DNA of 64,000 nt, taken from contig JBCCLJ010000003.1 of assembly GCA_039026915.1 (NCBI GenBank), forward strand, positions 26,407-90,406, written 5' to 3'. Source of the stretch: JBCCLJ01 sp039026915. Its GTDB lineage: Bacteria; Acidobacteriota; Thermoanaerobaculia; Multivoradales; Multivoraceae. Under the pieces are notes generated by a model. It had not been told where the DNA came from. It saw only the letters and a list, made by a program, of their open reading frames with translations, and made no database searches. This document shows positions 1-10,200 of this stretch, one piece after another (the first letter of the stretch is position 1; each line of letters opens with the position of its first letter). The position numbers and the translations under genes are program-made.

Positions 1-987
1 GCCGATCTCGAAGCGCGGACTCTTCGCCACACCTCCGAGCGCTTTGCCGAAGACCCGCTACGAGTGCTCCGAGGCATGCAGTTCGTAGCTCGTTTCGACC
101 TCGCTCCCGCGTCTGAGACGCTCGAGATCTGCCGTCGGATGACCCTGGAAGGGTTGCCCGCCGAGCGCATCTTCGAGGAGTGGCGGAAGCTGCTCGTGCA
201 GGGGCATCGGATCCTGAACGGCCTCCGTTTTCTCGAGGATTCGGGTTGGATTCGCTACTTCCCCGAGATCGGGGCGCTGCGGGACTGTCCGCAGGATCCC
301 GAGTGGCATCCCGAGGGCGACGTCTTCACCCACGTCGGTCACGTGCTCGACGCCTTCGCGAAGGCCCGCATCAAGGATCCCTGGGAGGATCTGGTCGTCG
401 GGTTGGGCTGTCTCTGTCACGACCTCGGAAAGCCCACGACGACTGTGCGCGAGGAGGGACGCTGGCGCTCCAAGGGCCACGAGACCGCAGGCGAAGGGCC
501 GACGCGCTCGCTCCTGGGTCGGATGACAGCCCAGACGAAGCTGGTGGAATCGGTCGTCCCGCTGGTTCTGCATCACATGAAGCCGTTCCAGCTCTTCGCC
601 GGACGTGCGGGCGATGCGGCCATTCGACGCCTGGCTCTCAAGGTCCGCATCGATCGACTGGTGCGCGTGGCGCGGGCCGACTCCGCAGGTCGGCCGCCGC
701 TGGAAGCGGACGATCAAGCGGAGCGATGGCTCGAGGAGAAGGCAGCGGCTCTGGCACTCCGCGACTCCGCGCCGCAGCCACTGTTGCAGGGTCGACACCT
801 CATCGAGCGCGGTCTTCGGCCCGGCCCCGATTTCGGGCCGCTGTTGGAACGCTGTTTCGAGGCTCAGATCGAAGGGGATTTCCACGATATGGACAGCGCT
901 TTCGGGTTTCTCGATCGTCTACTCGAGACGGAAGGAGATCCTGGCGCGACTTCTGAGCGAAACAAGGTCGAAAGCGGAGGCGTCTAG
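1..987 (+). CDS. CCA-adding/poly(A) polymerase family protein with HD domain, 5' end outside window
   Basis: The reading frame is open from base 1, so the N-terminal nucleotidyltransferase head lies upstream and only about 328 residues are visible. The first visible residues contain the E-D-P-L-R-V-L-R-G motif followed by FVARF, typical of the RNA-binding neck of class II tRNA nucleotidyltransferases and bacterial poly(A) polymerases. Downstream is an HD phosphohydrolase domain, with His at about residue 111 of the visible part (HVGHVLDAF) and HDLGK at about 140. An HD domain is known from E. coli-type CCA enzymes, where it gives phosphatase and phosphodiesterase activity. The family is therefore clear, but CCA addition, A addition or poly(A) synthesis cannot be separated without the head domain. 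A methionine exists at base 64, but starting there would cut the conserved motif. Confidence 0.85.
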   Translation, partial: ADLEARTLRHTSERFAEDPLRVLRGMQFVARFDLAPASETLEICRRMTLEGLPAERIFEEWRKLLVQGHRILNGLRFLEDSGWIRYFPEIGALRDCPQDPEWHPEGDVFTHVGHVLDAFAKARIKDPWEDLVVGLGCLCHDLGKPTTTVREEGRWRSKGHETAGEGPTRSLLGRMTAQTKLVESVVPLVLHHMKPFQLFAGRAGDAAIRRLALKVRIDRLVRVARADSAGRPPLEADDQAERWLEEKAAALALRDSAPQPLLQGRHLIERGLRPGPDFGPLLERCFEAQIEGDFHDMDSAFGFLDRLLETEGDPGATSERNKVESGGV

Positions 988-1022
988 CGATTGCCTCCGT
1001 CCTGAGGCACAGTCGACAACGG

Positions 1023-1604
1023 ATGACGGGAGACGGATCCAGCGATGAGCACTTGGTCGCTCGAGCGGTAGACGGAGATGAAGCAGCTTTCGAACAGCTG
1101 GTCGTGCGCTACAACGGTCGCGCACGACGTTTGGCCTTCGGCTTCGTCCGCGACGCCGAAGCCGCTGAGGACGTTGCTCAGGAGGCCTTCCTGCGCGCGT
1201 ACCGCAAGCTCTCGACCCTGGGCGAGCGGGCCTCCTTCCGCAGCTGGCTCTTCCAGATCGTCGCGAATCGCGCCCGCGACGAGCTGCGTCGACGCAAAGT
1301 CCGCCGTGAGTCCGCGGATCTCGAAGAAGCGGAGCGCGTCGAGTCCGACGACGTACCACCGGACGTTCGGGCCTATCGCAGTGCCCTTTCGAAGCGCATT
1401 CGCGAGCTCATCGACGAGCTGCCGGAAAAATCCCGGACGCCTCTGCTCATGAAAGAGACAGGCGAGATGACCTACGCAGAGATTGCCGAAGCATTGGGCA
1501 TTCCCATGGGGACAGCCCAGATCCGGATTCACCGGGCGAGGCTCAAGATTCGCTCTCAACTCGACGAACTCGGCCTGCTGCCCTCCGCCGGAGAAGAAGA
1601 ATGA
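1023..1604 (+). CDS. ECF RNA polymerase sigma factor (sigma-70 family)
   Basis: A 193-residue extracytoplasmic-function sigma factor. Region 2 is visible near residues 20-85 (EQLVVRYNGRARRLAFGFV, then DAEDVAQEAFLRAY-like and the FRSWLFQIVANRARDELRR core-binding and -10 segment). Region 4 lies near residues 130-180 (TYAEIAEALGIPMGTAQIRIHRAR, the helix-turn-helix that reads -35 elements). The spacer is long and acidic. The start ATG is 35 bases after the preceding stop. Its stop overlaps the next start as ATGA, so it is translationally coupled to a cysteine-rich membrane protein that is probably its anti-sigma factor. The run of genes that follows (periplasmic sensor-like protein, RND pumps, adaptor) suggests it controls the efflux operon in response to envelope or metal stress. 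That regulatory role is inferred from position only. Confidence 0.93.
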   Translation: MTGDGSSDEHLVARAVDGDEAAFEQLVVRYNGRARRLAFGFVRDAEAAEDVAQEAFLRAYRKLSTLGERASFRSWLFQIVANRARDELRRRKVRRESADLEEAERVESDDVPPDVRAYRSALSKRIRELIDELPEKSRTPLLMKETGEMTYAEIAEALGIPMGTAQIRIHRARLKIRSQLDELGLLPSAGEEE

Positions 1605-2092
1605 AGACTCAGTGCAAAGCCTGCGGATGCGACCTGATGGATCTCGAAGCCGTCCAAGGTGCCACCGATTGCGAGGAATGCGTTGCGCTGCAGAGGGACT
1701 TCCAGCGAATCTCCGAGGCTCTCGCGACAGACGCGGCCCTTGCTTCCGCCGGCGTGAGCCGCGGGTGGTCGCGCGAGGACGACGCCCTCTTCCTCGCACA
1801 CTTCCGCGAACGCCTGCGCAGCTCGGTCTCGGCAAGCGAGGATCTCTGGCGCTGGCTGGCCTTTCGACTCTGGCCGGTGAGTGCCGGCCTCTTGCTCGGC
1901 GCCTTCCTTGCGCTGGGCGATCGCGCCGACGACACCACGGTCGATCTCGAAGGGATGACCTTGGCCTTCGAGTCGACGCAGAGCGGAATCGAGCCGGATG
2001 TGCTGGGCGACTTCCTGGCGCCGGCTCTCGAGCGTTCGGAGTCGGAGACGGAACCCCTGCCTGAACCTGTCCAGAGCCCGGAGCACGACTGA
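1601..2092 (+). CDS. putative zinc-ribbon membrane anti-sigma factor
   Basis: A 163-residue protein coupled to the ECF sigma gene by an ATGA overlap. The N-terminus carries two Cys-x2-Cys knuckles, C5/C8 and C24/C27 (plus C10), suggesting a small zinc-binding unit. One hydrophobic segment lies near residues 85-108 (WLAFRLWPVSAGLLLGAFLALG region). The rest is an acidic, Pro/Glu-rich tail predicted to lie outside the membrane. This layout, cytoplasmic metal-binding head, one membrane pass and outer tail, and the direct pairing with an ECF factor fit an anti-sigma factor. It does not show the standard H-x3-C-x2-C motif of the ZAS family, so the call rests on architecture and context. It could also be an unrelated small membrane protein. 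Confidence 0.6.
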   Translation: MKTQCKACGCDLMDLEAVQGATDCEECVALQRDFQRISEALATDAALASAGVSRGWSREDDALFLAHFRERLRSSVSASEDLWRWLAFRLWPVSAGLLLGAFLALGDRADDTTVDLEGMTLAFESTQSGIEPDVLGDFLAPALERSESETEPLPEPVQSPEHD

Positions 2093-2562
2093 TGATGACG
2101 AACAAGGGTTGGATGGTCGTTTGCCTTTTGCTGACGCTCCTCGCCGGCACGTCGGCCGGGGTCGTCGCTGACCGTGTCGTTCTGCAGGAAGAGCCCAAAC
2201 CTCCGCAGCTTCCCAAGTCGACCATCCACTTCACGTGCGAGGAAGGGGAGCTGGACCGCCCCGACGGCTACTACGAAGAACGTCGTCAGAGGATGATCGT
2301 GCGCTGGCAGGAGAGGTTTTCGATGACCGAGGACCAGTCTGCGCTACTCGACGAGGTCCTGCTGGAGCACGGAGCGTCAGCCGGTGACTTCTGGTCCGAG
2401 ACGCGCGATCGCTATTGCACCCTGCGCGACTCGCTGCGTGCCAGCGTGCGAGACATGCTCGACGAGGAGCAGCAGCAGGAGTTCGAGGAATACCTCGAGG
2501 AGCGCCGCGAACGCCACGAGCGCCGGAGTTCTGGAGGAGCGGCCAATGGCTCCTTCCTCTGA
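2092..2562 (+). CDS. periplasmic Spy/CnrX-like stress or metal sensor protein
   Basis: A 156-residue protein beginning with a hydrophobic segment at residues 7-26 that serves as signal peptide or membrane anchor. The rest is strongly helical and charged, with an R-Q-R-M ... F-S-M-T-E-D-Q pattern followed by LDEVLLEHG and a long Glu/Arg helix at the end. This resembles the four-helix hairpin of the periplasmic Spy/CpxP and CnrX/ZraP-like heavy-metal families, in which a 'L(T/S)xxQ' turn joins helices. Its ATG overlaps the preceding stop by one base, and its end overlaps the next gene by 17 bases. The neighbouring sigma factor, membrane protein and RND pumps resemble the Cnr nickel/cobalt resistance arrangement. 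Similarity is weak, so metal sensing is an inference. Confidence 0.55.
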   Translation: MMTNKGWMVVCLLLTLLAGTSAGVVADRVVLQEEPKPPQLPKSTIHFTCEEGELDRPDGYYEERRQRMIVRWQERFSMTEDQSALLDEVLLEHGASAGDFWSETRDRYCTLRDSLRASVRDMLDEEQQQEFEEYLEERRERHERRSSGGAANGSFL

Positions 2563-5500
2563 CGCCGAAGAGTTGCCGTCGCCGGCCTCGTCACCGGGAG
2601 ACGATCACAAGCGCCGGCCGGTCAATCCCATCGTTCTCTTTGCGGTCGATCGCAAAGTAACCATGTCGATGATGGTGCTCGGCATGCTGGTCCTCGGCTG
2701 GCTCTCGCTGACACGCCTGCCGCTCGAGTTTCTGCCCTCGTTTTCTTCGTCGAGCATTTCGGTCAATGTTCCCTTCACTTCGGCGTCGCCGGAGGAAGTC
2801 GAGCGCCTTCTGGTGCGACCTCTCGAGGATTCGCTGGGGACGATCAACGGCATCGACGCGCTGTCGGCAACCGCCGCTGCGGGCTTCGGCAACATCAACA
2901 TCGAGTTCGAAGACGACGTCAACATGGACCTCGCCGCCGTCGAGGTGCGCGACCGCATCGACCGCGTTCGCGACGAACTGCCGCCTGAGGTGGAGCGTCT
3001 CTATGTCAGGCGCTTTCAGAGCACCGACATCCCGGTCCTCTGGAGCTCGGTGACGTCTCCCTGGGACAAGGAAGACCTCTTCGCGTTCATCGAAGACGTC
3101 GTGCAGCCGCGACTCGAGCGGCTCGAAGGCGTCGCTCAGGTCAGCGTCCGCGGCGTCGAGTCCAAGGAGCTGCGGATCGAGCTCGATCCCGACCGGCTGG
3201 CGGCGCACCGCATCGAGCTGAGACAGCTGCAGAGCGTTCTGCGCACCGCCAACGTCAACGTCTCAGGCGGTTATCTTCGCGACGGCAGCAGGCGCATGCT
3301 CGTGCGCAGCGTCGGCGAGTTCGGCACGCTACGCGAGATCGCGGAGCTGGTCATTCGCGAAGACGGCCTGCGGCTCCGGGACGTGGCGGAAGTGACGTAC
3401 GACTTCCCGCGCAAGGAGAGCTACTCGTACCTGAACGGCAGCGAGTCGGTCTACATCGCGATCAACAAGAACTCGACGGCCAATCTGCTCGAGGTCTCGA
3501 CGAGAGTGCGGGCCGAGTACGACCAGATTCAAGAGCTTCAGGAAGCCGAGGGGCTCGAGGTCCGGCACTTCAAAGACTCCTCGGAAGACGTCACCAAGGG
3601 GCTCAGCGAGCTGGCGATTTCCGGCATCTTCGGCGGTGGACTCGCGGTGCTCTTCATGCTGATCTTCCTGCGCAAGCTCAGGACGACGGCGCTGATCGCG
3701 ATCGCGGTGCCGCTCTCTCTCGTCACGACTTTCGTCATCATCTATTTGGCGCGGCAGGCCGGACTCACGGACATGACCTTGAACGTCATGAGTCTCATGG
3801 GACTCATGCTCGCTGTCGGCATGCTGCTCGACAACTCGATCGTCGTCATCGAGTCGATCTTCCGTCACAAGCAGGAGCTCGGGGCGGACGCTCGCACCGC
3901 CGCTCTGCGTGGCGCCAGCGAGGTGGCGATGCCGATCATCGCGTCGACGGCGACGACGATGTGCGTCTTCATGCCGCTGATCTTCATCGGCGGCGGCGGC
4001 TTCACGCGCTTCATGGGTGACATCGGACTCACGGTCTGCATCGTGATGCTGGCGTCGCTCATGGTCTCGATCACCGTCGTGCCGATGGTCGCCGCGCGCC
4101 TGCTGCGCAACGAGACGCCCTCCGAGGCGGGCCTTCTCGACCGCGCTCTGAGCGGCTACGGCGCCGTCGTACGCTTCACGCTCCATCATCGCTTCGTTTT
4201 CGCGGTCGCGGTCTGTCTGATGCTCTGGGGCTCCTGGAGGCTCTACACGGGAATCGAGAGGACCTTCAATCCGCCATCCGAGGGGCGGCAGATCACCGTG
4301 TTCGTCGATGCTCCGAAGCGCTACTCGGTGGATCAGCGCAGGAGCCTGTTCACCGAGACCTACGAGATCCTCGACGAGGGACGCGATCAGTGGGAGATCG
4401 CGGACATCACGCACTCCTTTCAGCGCAGCGGCGGGCGCTCCCGCTCGCGCGGCAGCCGAGGCACCAACCGCTTCGAGGTCTACCTGACGCCGGAGGAGGA
4501 GTCGGAGAAGGCCGTCGGCGACATTCGCAATTCGATCCGCGAGGCGCTGCCGGTCCGTGCCGGCGTCACCTACAAGATTGCTCAGGCGCAGGGTGGTCCC
4601 CCGGGATCGGGAAGCTCGGGTCTCAACGTCGAACTCATCGGTGAAGATCTCGAGATCCTCTCGCTGCTGAGTCCGGGTATCGTCGATGCGCTCTCCGGCC
4701 TGCCGTTCCTTCGCGACGTCGACACCTCGCTGGAGAGTGGCGACGACGAGATTCGGGTCGGGGTCAACCGCGAGCGCGCTCTGCAGGCGGGCCTGTCGAG
4801 CCAGATGGTCGCTCAGACGGTGAACGGTGCTCTGTCGAGCCGCAACCTCAGCTACTACAAGACGGAGGATCGCGAGGTTGGCATCGTCATGCAGTACCGC
4901 GAGGAGGATCGCGCGACGCTCGACCAGCTGAAGACTCTGCCCGTCTCCATGACGGGCCGAACGCCGCTCTCGATTGGTGCGCTCGCGGACTTCGAGCTTG
5001 GCGACGGCGCCAAGACGATCGAGCGCGAGAACCGCCGAGCCAAGATCGACATCACCGCCAACACCGTCGGTGACATGCCGTCGTTTGCTCTGCGGCGGCC
5101 CGTGGAGTCCGTGGTGCGCAGACTGGGCCTTCCGGAGGGCTACGAGCTCGACTTCGGCCGCAGCTTTCGGGACGCTCAGAACGAGGCCGCCGGTGCCCTC
5201 TTCGCGCTGGCCTTCGCGATGCTCCTCATCTACATGATCATGACGTCGCTGTTCGAGAACTTCGTGCAGCCGTTCACCATTCTCCTGTCGATTCCCTTCG
5301 CCTTCGTGGGTGTGGGTCTGGTCATGAAGCTGCTGGGGCAGGCGCGCTCGAGCGCTGCCGACATGGGACTCGTCATCTTGGCGGGGATCGTCGTCAACAA
5401 CGCGATCGTGCTGATCGACCACATCAACCACCTTCGGCAACAGGGCATGAGTCGCGAAGAGGCGATCGTGCTCGGCGGTACCCATCGAGTTCGCCCCATT

Positions 5501-5734
5501 CTGATGACAGCGATCACGACGATCCTGGGCCTCTCGCCCATGGTCGCTCCGTTCGTCCTGCCTGAGGTCTTCGGCCAGCCGGAGGGCCGCGCTGCCTACT
5601 GGGCGCCGGTCGGTCTGGTCATTCTGGGCGGTCTGACGACCTCGACCTTTCTCACGCTCCTGGTGACCCCGACCCTCTACTCGATCATGGACGACCTGAC
5701 GCGCGGCGTGCGCCGCGTTCTGGCTCGGGCCTGA
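2546..5734 (+). CDS. RND efflux transporter, HAE1-like, first of two
   Basis: A 1062-residue inner-membrane pump of the resistance-nodulation-division superfamily. I start it at ATG 2546, behind a GGAGGAG ribosome site; upstream codons lie inside the previous gene. After a variable 30-residue tail comes the first membrane helix (NPIVLFAVDRKVTMSMM), the porter domain with the SxxEVERLLVRPLE motif, then helices 2-6. Helix 4 bears LLDNSIVVIE, where AcrB has two adjacent aspartates: one Asp is kept and the second is Asn, as in many HAE1 relatives. Helix 10 has VNNAIVLIDH, so the AcrB lysine position is also not kept. A Ser/Arg/Gly-rich stretch near residues 625-645 is unusual. Substrate is unknown; drugs, lipids or metals are possible. 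Confidence 0.93.
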   Translation: MAPSSDAEELPSPASSPGDDHKRRPVNPIVLFAVDRKVTMSMMVLGMLVLGWLSLTRLPLEFLPSFSSSSISVNVPFTSASPEEVERLLVRPLEDSLGTINGIDALSATAAAGFGNINIEFEDDVNMDLAAVEVRDRIDRVRDELPPEVERLYVRRFQSTDIPVLWSSVTSPWDKEDLFAFIEDVVQPRLERLEGVAQVSVRGVESKELRIELDPDRLAAHRIELRQLQSVLRTANVNVSGGYLRDGSRRMLVRSVGEFGTLREIAELVIREDGLRLRDVAEVTYDFPRKESYSYLNGSESVYIAINKNSTANLLEVSTRVRAEYDQIQELQEAEGLEVRHFKDSSEDVTKGLSELAISGIFGGGLAVLFMLIFLRKLRTTALIAIAVPLSLVTTFVIIYLARQAGLTDMTLNVMSLMGLMLAVGMLLDNSIVVIESIFRHKQELGADARTAALRGASEVAMPIIASTATTMCVFMPLIFIGGGGFTRFMGDIGLTVCIVMLASLMVSITVVPMVAARLLRNETPSEAGLLDRALSGYGAVVRFTLHHRFVFAVAVCLMLWGSWRLYTGIERTFNPPSEGRQITVFVDAPKRYSVDQRRSLFTETYEILDEGRDQWEIADITHSFQRSGGRSRSRGSRGTNRFEVYLTPEEESEKAVGDIRNSIREALPVRAGVTYKIAQAQGGPPGSGSSGLNVELIGEDLEILSLLSPGIVDALSGLPFLRDVDTSLESGDDEIRVGVNRERALQAGLSSQMVAQTVNGALSSRNLSYYKTEDREVGIVMQYREEDRATLDQLKTLPVSMTGRTPLSIGALADFELGDGAKTIERENRRAKIDITANTVGDMPSFALRRPVESVVRRLGLPEGYELDFGRSFRDAQNEAAGALFALAFAMLLIYMIMTSLFENFVQPFTILLSIPFAFVGVGLVMKLLGQARSSAADMGLVILAGIVVNNAIVLIDHINHLRQQGMSREEAIVLGGTHRVRPILMTAITTILGLSPMVAPFVLPEVFGQPEGRAAYWAPVGLVILGGLTTSTFLTLLVTPTLYSIMDDLTRGVRRVLARA

Positions 5735-5758
5735 TCAGCTTCTCGCGAGACCTTCCGC

Positions 5759-7204
5759 ATGCGCTGCAAATCGATCTTTCTGTTCTTGGCCTTCGCCTGT
5801 GTGGGCCTTCTCGTGGGCTGCGGAGGGGGACCGGGCGAAGCTTCCGAGGGGGCTGACTCCTCGTCGAGGCAGGGCGCCGGCGGTCCTCCCGGAGGCGGTG
5901 GTCGGTCGGGCGGTCGCGGCGGCGGGCGCGGTGGTCCCCCCGGCGGCTTCGGTGGCTTCGGCGGCGGTGACGCCGGGCCGAGCGCGATTCCGGTCGAGGT
6001 CGCCCGGGTCGAGAAGCGTTCGATCTCGGACTATCTGGAGACGAACGGCAGCCTCGAGGCCGAAAACGAAGTCGACATCGTCTCGCGCACGATGGGCCCT
6101 ATCGTCGAGCTCAACGTCGAAGAAGGCATGTTCGTTCGCGAGGGCGACGTCTTGGCCCGCATCGACGATCGCGAACTCCAGGCACAGCTCGAGATCGCCA
6201 AGGTGAGCGTGGAAGAGGCCCGCCTCGCCTATGAGAGAGCGAAGGTTTCCTGGGAGGCCGAGATCATCTCCAAGGAGGTTCTCGACCAGGCCAGGTCGCG
6301 TCTCGACGCGGCAGCAGCGCAGATCCGCAGCAGTGAAATCCAGCTGGGCTACACGGTGATCGAAGCACCGTTCAGCGGTCTGATCATCGAGCGCGTCATC
6401 AAGCTCGCCGAGCACGTTCCGAACGCTGCGCGTCTCTTTCGCCTCTCGGACTTCACCCCTCTTCTCTGTGAAGTGCAGCTGCCGGAAAAGGACCTCGGCC
6501 GTCTCCGTCGCGGCCAGCGCGCCTACCTGACCGTGGAGGCCTTTCCTCAGAAGCGCTTCGACGCCAGCGTTCTGAGGATCAACCCGGTGGTCGACGCAAC
6601 CACCGGCACGGTGCGAACGACGCTCTCCGTCAACGGCCAGAATCAGCTTCGTCCGGGAATGTTCGCTTCGGTCTTTCTCCAGATTTCGCAGCACGACGAC
6701 GCCCTCGTCGTGCCCAAGGAAGCCCTGGTCCTCGAGAGCATCGGAGACGCCGTCTTCGTCGTCACTGACGGCGTGGTGGAGCGCCGTGAAGTCGAGGTCG
6801 GGTTCTCCGAGTCCGACAGCGTCGAGATCCTGAACGGCCTTTCTCAGGACGAGCAAGTCGTCATCATCGGCCAGGATTCGCTCAGCGATGGCACAGAGGT
6901 GACCGTCTTGGCCGAGCGGGGTCGCTCCGGACCGCCGTCCGCTACCGGGGAAGCTCGGTCTGCTGAAGGCAGTCCGGAAGGGGCTCAGCAACGGCCGCAA
7001 GGGCCGCGACGTGGCCCGCCGCCGGGGTTCGATCCGAGCAACATGACTCCGGAGATGGAGGAGCGGATCCGCGATCGCATGAAGCAGCGCGGACTCAGTG
7101 ACGATCAGATCGAAGAGCGTCTCGAACAGATGCGCCAGGGTAACTTCCCCGGACGCGGACCCGGTGGGCCGCCGGGCGGGGCATCCGGCGGCGACCCGCG
7201 GTGA
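5759..7204 (+). CDS. RND periplasmic adaptor (membrane fusion) lipoprotein
   Basis: A 481-residue adaptor that would link an RND pump to an outer-membrane channel. A lipobox LLVGC places the lipid anchor on Cys21. It is followed by a Gly/Pro/Arg-rich low-complexity linker up to about residue 78. The adaptor core follows: lipoyl half-motif (GPIVELNVEEGMFVREGDVLARID), a short alpha-hairpin with Ala/Glu-rich helices, the second lipoyl half (YTVIEAPFSGLIIER), then beta-barrel and membrane-proximal domains. The C-terminus is extended by a Pro-rich tract, a charged helix (MTPEMEERIRDRMKQRG region) and a second Gly/Pro tail. It sits between two RND pumps; its stop overlaps the next GTG as GTGA. One adaptor may serve both pumps, or the pumps may form a heteromeric unit. 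Confidence 0.92.
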   Translation: MRCKSIFLFLAFACVGLLVGCGGGPGEASEGADSSSRQGAGGPPGGGGRSGGRGGGRGGPPGGFGGFGGGDAGPSAIPVEVARVEKRSISDYLETNGSLEAENEVDIVSRTMGPIVELNVEEGMFVREGDVLARIDDRELQAQLEIAKVSVEEARLAYERAKVSWEAEIISKEVLDQARSRLDAAAAQIRSSEIQLGYTVIEAPFSGLIIERVIKLAEHVPNAARLFRLSDFTPLLCEVQLPEKDLGRLRRGQRAYLTVEAFPQKRFDASVLRINPVVDATTGTVRTTLSVNGQNQLRPGMFASVFLQISQHDDALVVPKEALVLESIGDAVFVVTDGVVERREVEVGFSESDSVEILNGLSQDEQVVIIGQDSLSDGTEVTVLAERGRSGPPSATGEARSAEGSPEGAQQRPQGPRRGPPPGFDPSNMTPEMEERIRDRMKQRGLSDDQIEERLEQMRQGNFPGRGPGGPPGGASGGDPR

Positions 7205-10200
7205 AGGTCGTCGACTTCTCGGTGGCCCGACCGGTCACCGTCTTCATCTTTGCGGTTGCGGCGGTCGTCTTCGGCTCGGTGGCTTTTCGCAGCCTCGCGG
7301 TCGACCTGCTCCCCGATATCTCGTACCCCTCGCTTTCGGTGAAGACCGAACTCGAGGGCGCGGCGCCGACGGAGATCGAGAGCCTGGTCACCAAGCCGGT
7401 CGAGAACGCCGTCGGCGTCGTCAACAACGTCGTTCGCGTTCGCTCGAGTTCGCGCGCCGACGTCAGTGAAGTGACTCTGGAGTTCTCCTGGGGCACCAAC
7501 ATGGACTTCGCCTCACTCGACGTGCGCGAGCGGCTCGACGTGGTGCGGCTCCCGGTCGAGGCCGAGCAGCCGATCCTGCTTCGCTACGACCCGTCCCTCG
7601 ACCCGGTCCTGAGGCTCGGACTGACGGGAGACACCGAGTTGATCCGTCTGCGGCGTATCGCCGAGGAAGAGCTCAAGCGGCGCCTCGAGCGCGTCGAGGG
7701 CGTTGCAGCGGCGCTGGTCAGCGGCGGCCTGGAAGAGGAGATTCAAGTCGAGATCGACGAGCGCAAACTCACGGCGCTCGGAATCGACATCGCCACGGTC
7801 ACGTCGCGCCTTGCGCAGGAGAACGTCAATCTCACGGGCGGCTCGCTGCGCGACGGGCAGACGGAGTACCTCGTGCGCACGATCAACGAGTTCCTGCGAC
7901 CTGACGAAATGCGTGAGATCGTCATCCAGCGCAACGGCTCCGCCATTGTGCGGCTCGAGGATGTAGCCCGCGTCTACACCGGGTCCAAGGAGCGAGAGAT
8001 CGTCACACGGATCGACGGTCGCGAGAGCGTCGAAGTCGCGATCTACAAGGAAGGTGGCACCAACACGGTCACCGTGGTGGACGCCGTCAACAGCCTCGTG
8101 GAGGAGCTCGAAGAGCGTCTCGAGCGGATCGACTCGACGCTCGAGGTCACGGTGATCACCGACCAGGCGCGCTACATCCGCGAGTCGGTGCAAGCGGTGA
8201 TCGAGACGGCGGTCATGGGCGGCTTCCTCGCGGTCGTCGTGCTCTTTCTCTTCCTGCGCAGTGCGAAGAACACCCTGATCATCGGCGTTTCCATCCCGGT
8301 TTCGATCATGGCGACGTTCTTCCTCATGTATCTCGGCGGCGTGTCGCTGAACATCATGTCTCTCGGCGGTTTGACGCTCGGCATCGGCCTGCTGCTCGAC
8401 AACTCGATCGTCGTGCTCGAAGCCATTCAGCGATATCGCGAACAGGGCGAGAGCGTGGTCGAAGCGGCTCGCAAGGGCGCTTCGGAAGTCGGGCGGGCCG
8501 TTACGGCGAGCACCGTGACGACTGTGTGTGTCTTCGTCCCCATCGTCTTTGTCGAGGGCGTCGCGGGCCAACTCTTCGGCGATCAGGCACTGACGGTGAC
8601 CTTTTCTCTCGTCGTCTCGCTGATCGTTGCCCTGACCGTCATTCCGATGTTCGCCTCGCGTGTGACGACCTTCGAGGACGACACCGAGCAGAAGAGTCCG
8701 GGCAAGTCGCCGACGGCTTGGGCCGCTCGCGGTCTCTTCTACGTCAGTTTGGGCATCGCTCGGGCGATCAAGCTCGCCGTCGGCGCCGTGTCGACGCTCC
8801 TGACGTTCCTCTTGAGACCGATTCTCGCCGTCTTCGATCGCCTGCTCGCGGGTCTCCTCGCGGTCTATCAGGGCATGTTGGTCGTCGTTCTGCGAGCGCC
8901 GCTCACCGTGTTACTCGTCGTACTCCTCATCTTTGCGGGCAGCCTGACCCTCGTTGGCTCGCTCGGTCAGGAGCTGGTTCCTGAGCTCGTTCAGGGTGAG
9001 TTCTTCGCCAACGTCGAACTTCAGCCCGGTACGCGCCTCGAAGTCATGGAGCGTCGACTGCGCGAGCTGGAAGGCTTCTCGGGCGATCTGAGCGGCGTCG
9101 ACACGGTGTACACGATCGTCGGTTCTTCCAACGAGCAGGGAGGGGCTGCGGGCGAAGTTCGAGAGAACATCGGCCAGATCACGTTGACGCTGGAACAGCC
9201 CTCGACCAGGGAGCAGGAGGAGCTGCTGATGGCCGAGCTGCGCGGCGAGATCGATCGACTCAACGAGCCCTTCCTCGTGCCGCGAGCGAGCGGTGCTCAG
9301 GCGGCTCCGATTTCGGCCAAGGAGCGGGGAGCCCTCGACTACCGCTTCGGGCGACCCTCGTACTTCAGCTTTCGGACCCCGGTCGAGATCGAGATTCGCG
9401 GCTACAACCTCGGAATCCTCGAGCGCCTGGCCGCCGAGCTCTTGCGCCGCCTCGAGACGGTGCCCGGACTCGCCGACGTCAAGTCGACGACCGAGGGCGG
9501 CAACCCCGAGCTGCAAATCACCTTCGACCGCGAGCGACTGGCGAAGATGGGTACGGACATCCAGCGCGTCGGAGCCGTGATTCGATCCAAGATCCAGGGA
9601 GACGTCGCGACGGACATCGCGCGCGACGACCGCAACATCGACATCCGCCTGCGCTCCGCAGAGCGCTACCGCGACTCGGTGCGGGATCTCCGCAATCTGA
9701 ACGTGGCCCTGCCCGGTTCGCAGATCGCGGTGCCGCTCGAGTCGGTCGCCGACGTCGTCGAGACGCGTGGGCCCGCCGAGATTCGCCGCGCCGACGGCTC
9801 CCGCGTCGCACTGATCACCGCCAACCTGGACGGTCGCGACCTCGGTTCGATCTCCACTGAGATCGAGTCGATTCTTGCGGACATGAGGTTCCCCAGCGGC
9901 TTCGACTGGTCTCTGGGTGGGCAGCGGGAAGAGATGGAGACTTCGTTCGACAGCATGCGCCTGGCGGCGTTGCTTGCGATCTTCATGGTCTATCTGGTGA
10001 TGGCATCGCAGTTCGAGTCGCTGCGCCATCCGCTCGTGATCCTCTTCAGCGTTCCGTTCTCCGTCATCGGAGCCGTCGTCATCCTCTGGCTGACGAAGAC
10101 GACGATCTCGATCGTCGTCATGATCGGTGCGATCCTGCTGGCCGGAATTGTCGTGAACAACGCGATCATTCTGATCGACTACACGAACAACCTTCGTCGC

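Noticed and set aside
3329..5485. Very long open frame on the minus strand (718 codons) opposite the first RND gene
   Set aside because: It mirrors a real gene; long antisense frames are expected at this GC level, it has His/Asp/Arg-rich low-quality sequence and no domain.
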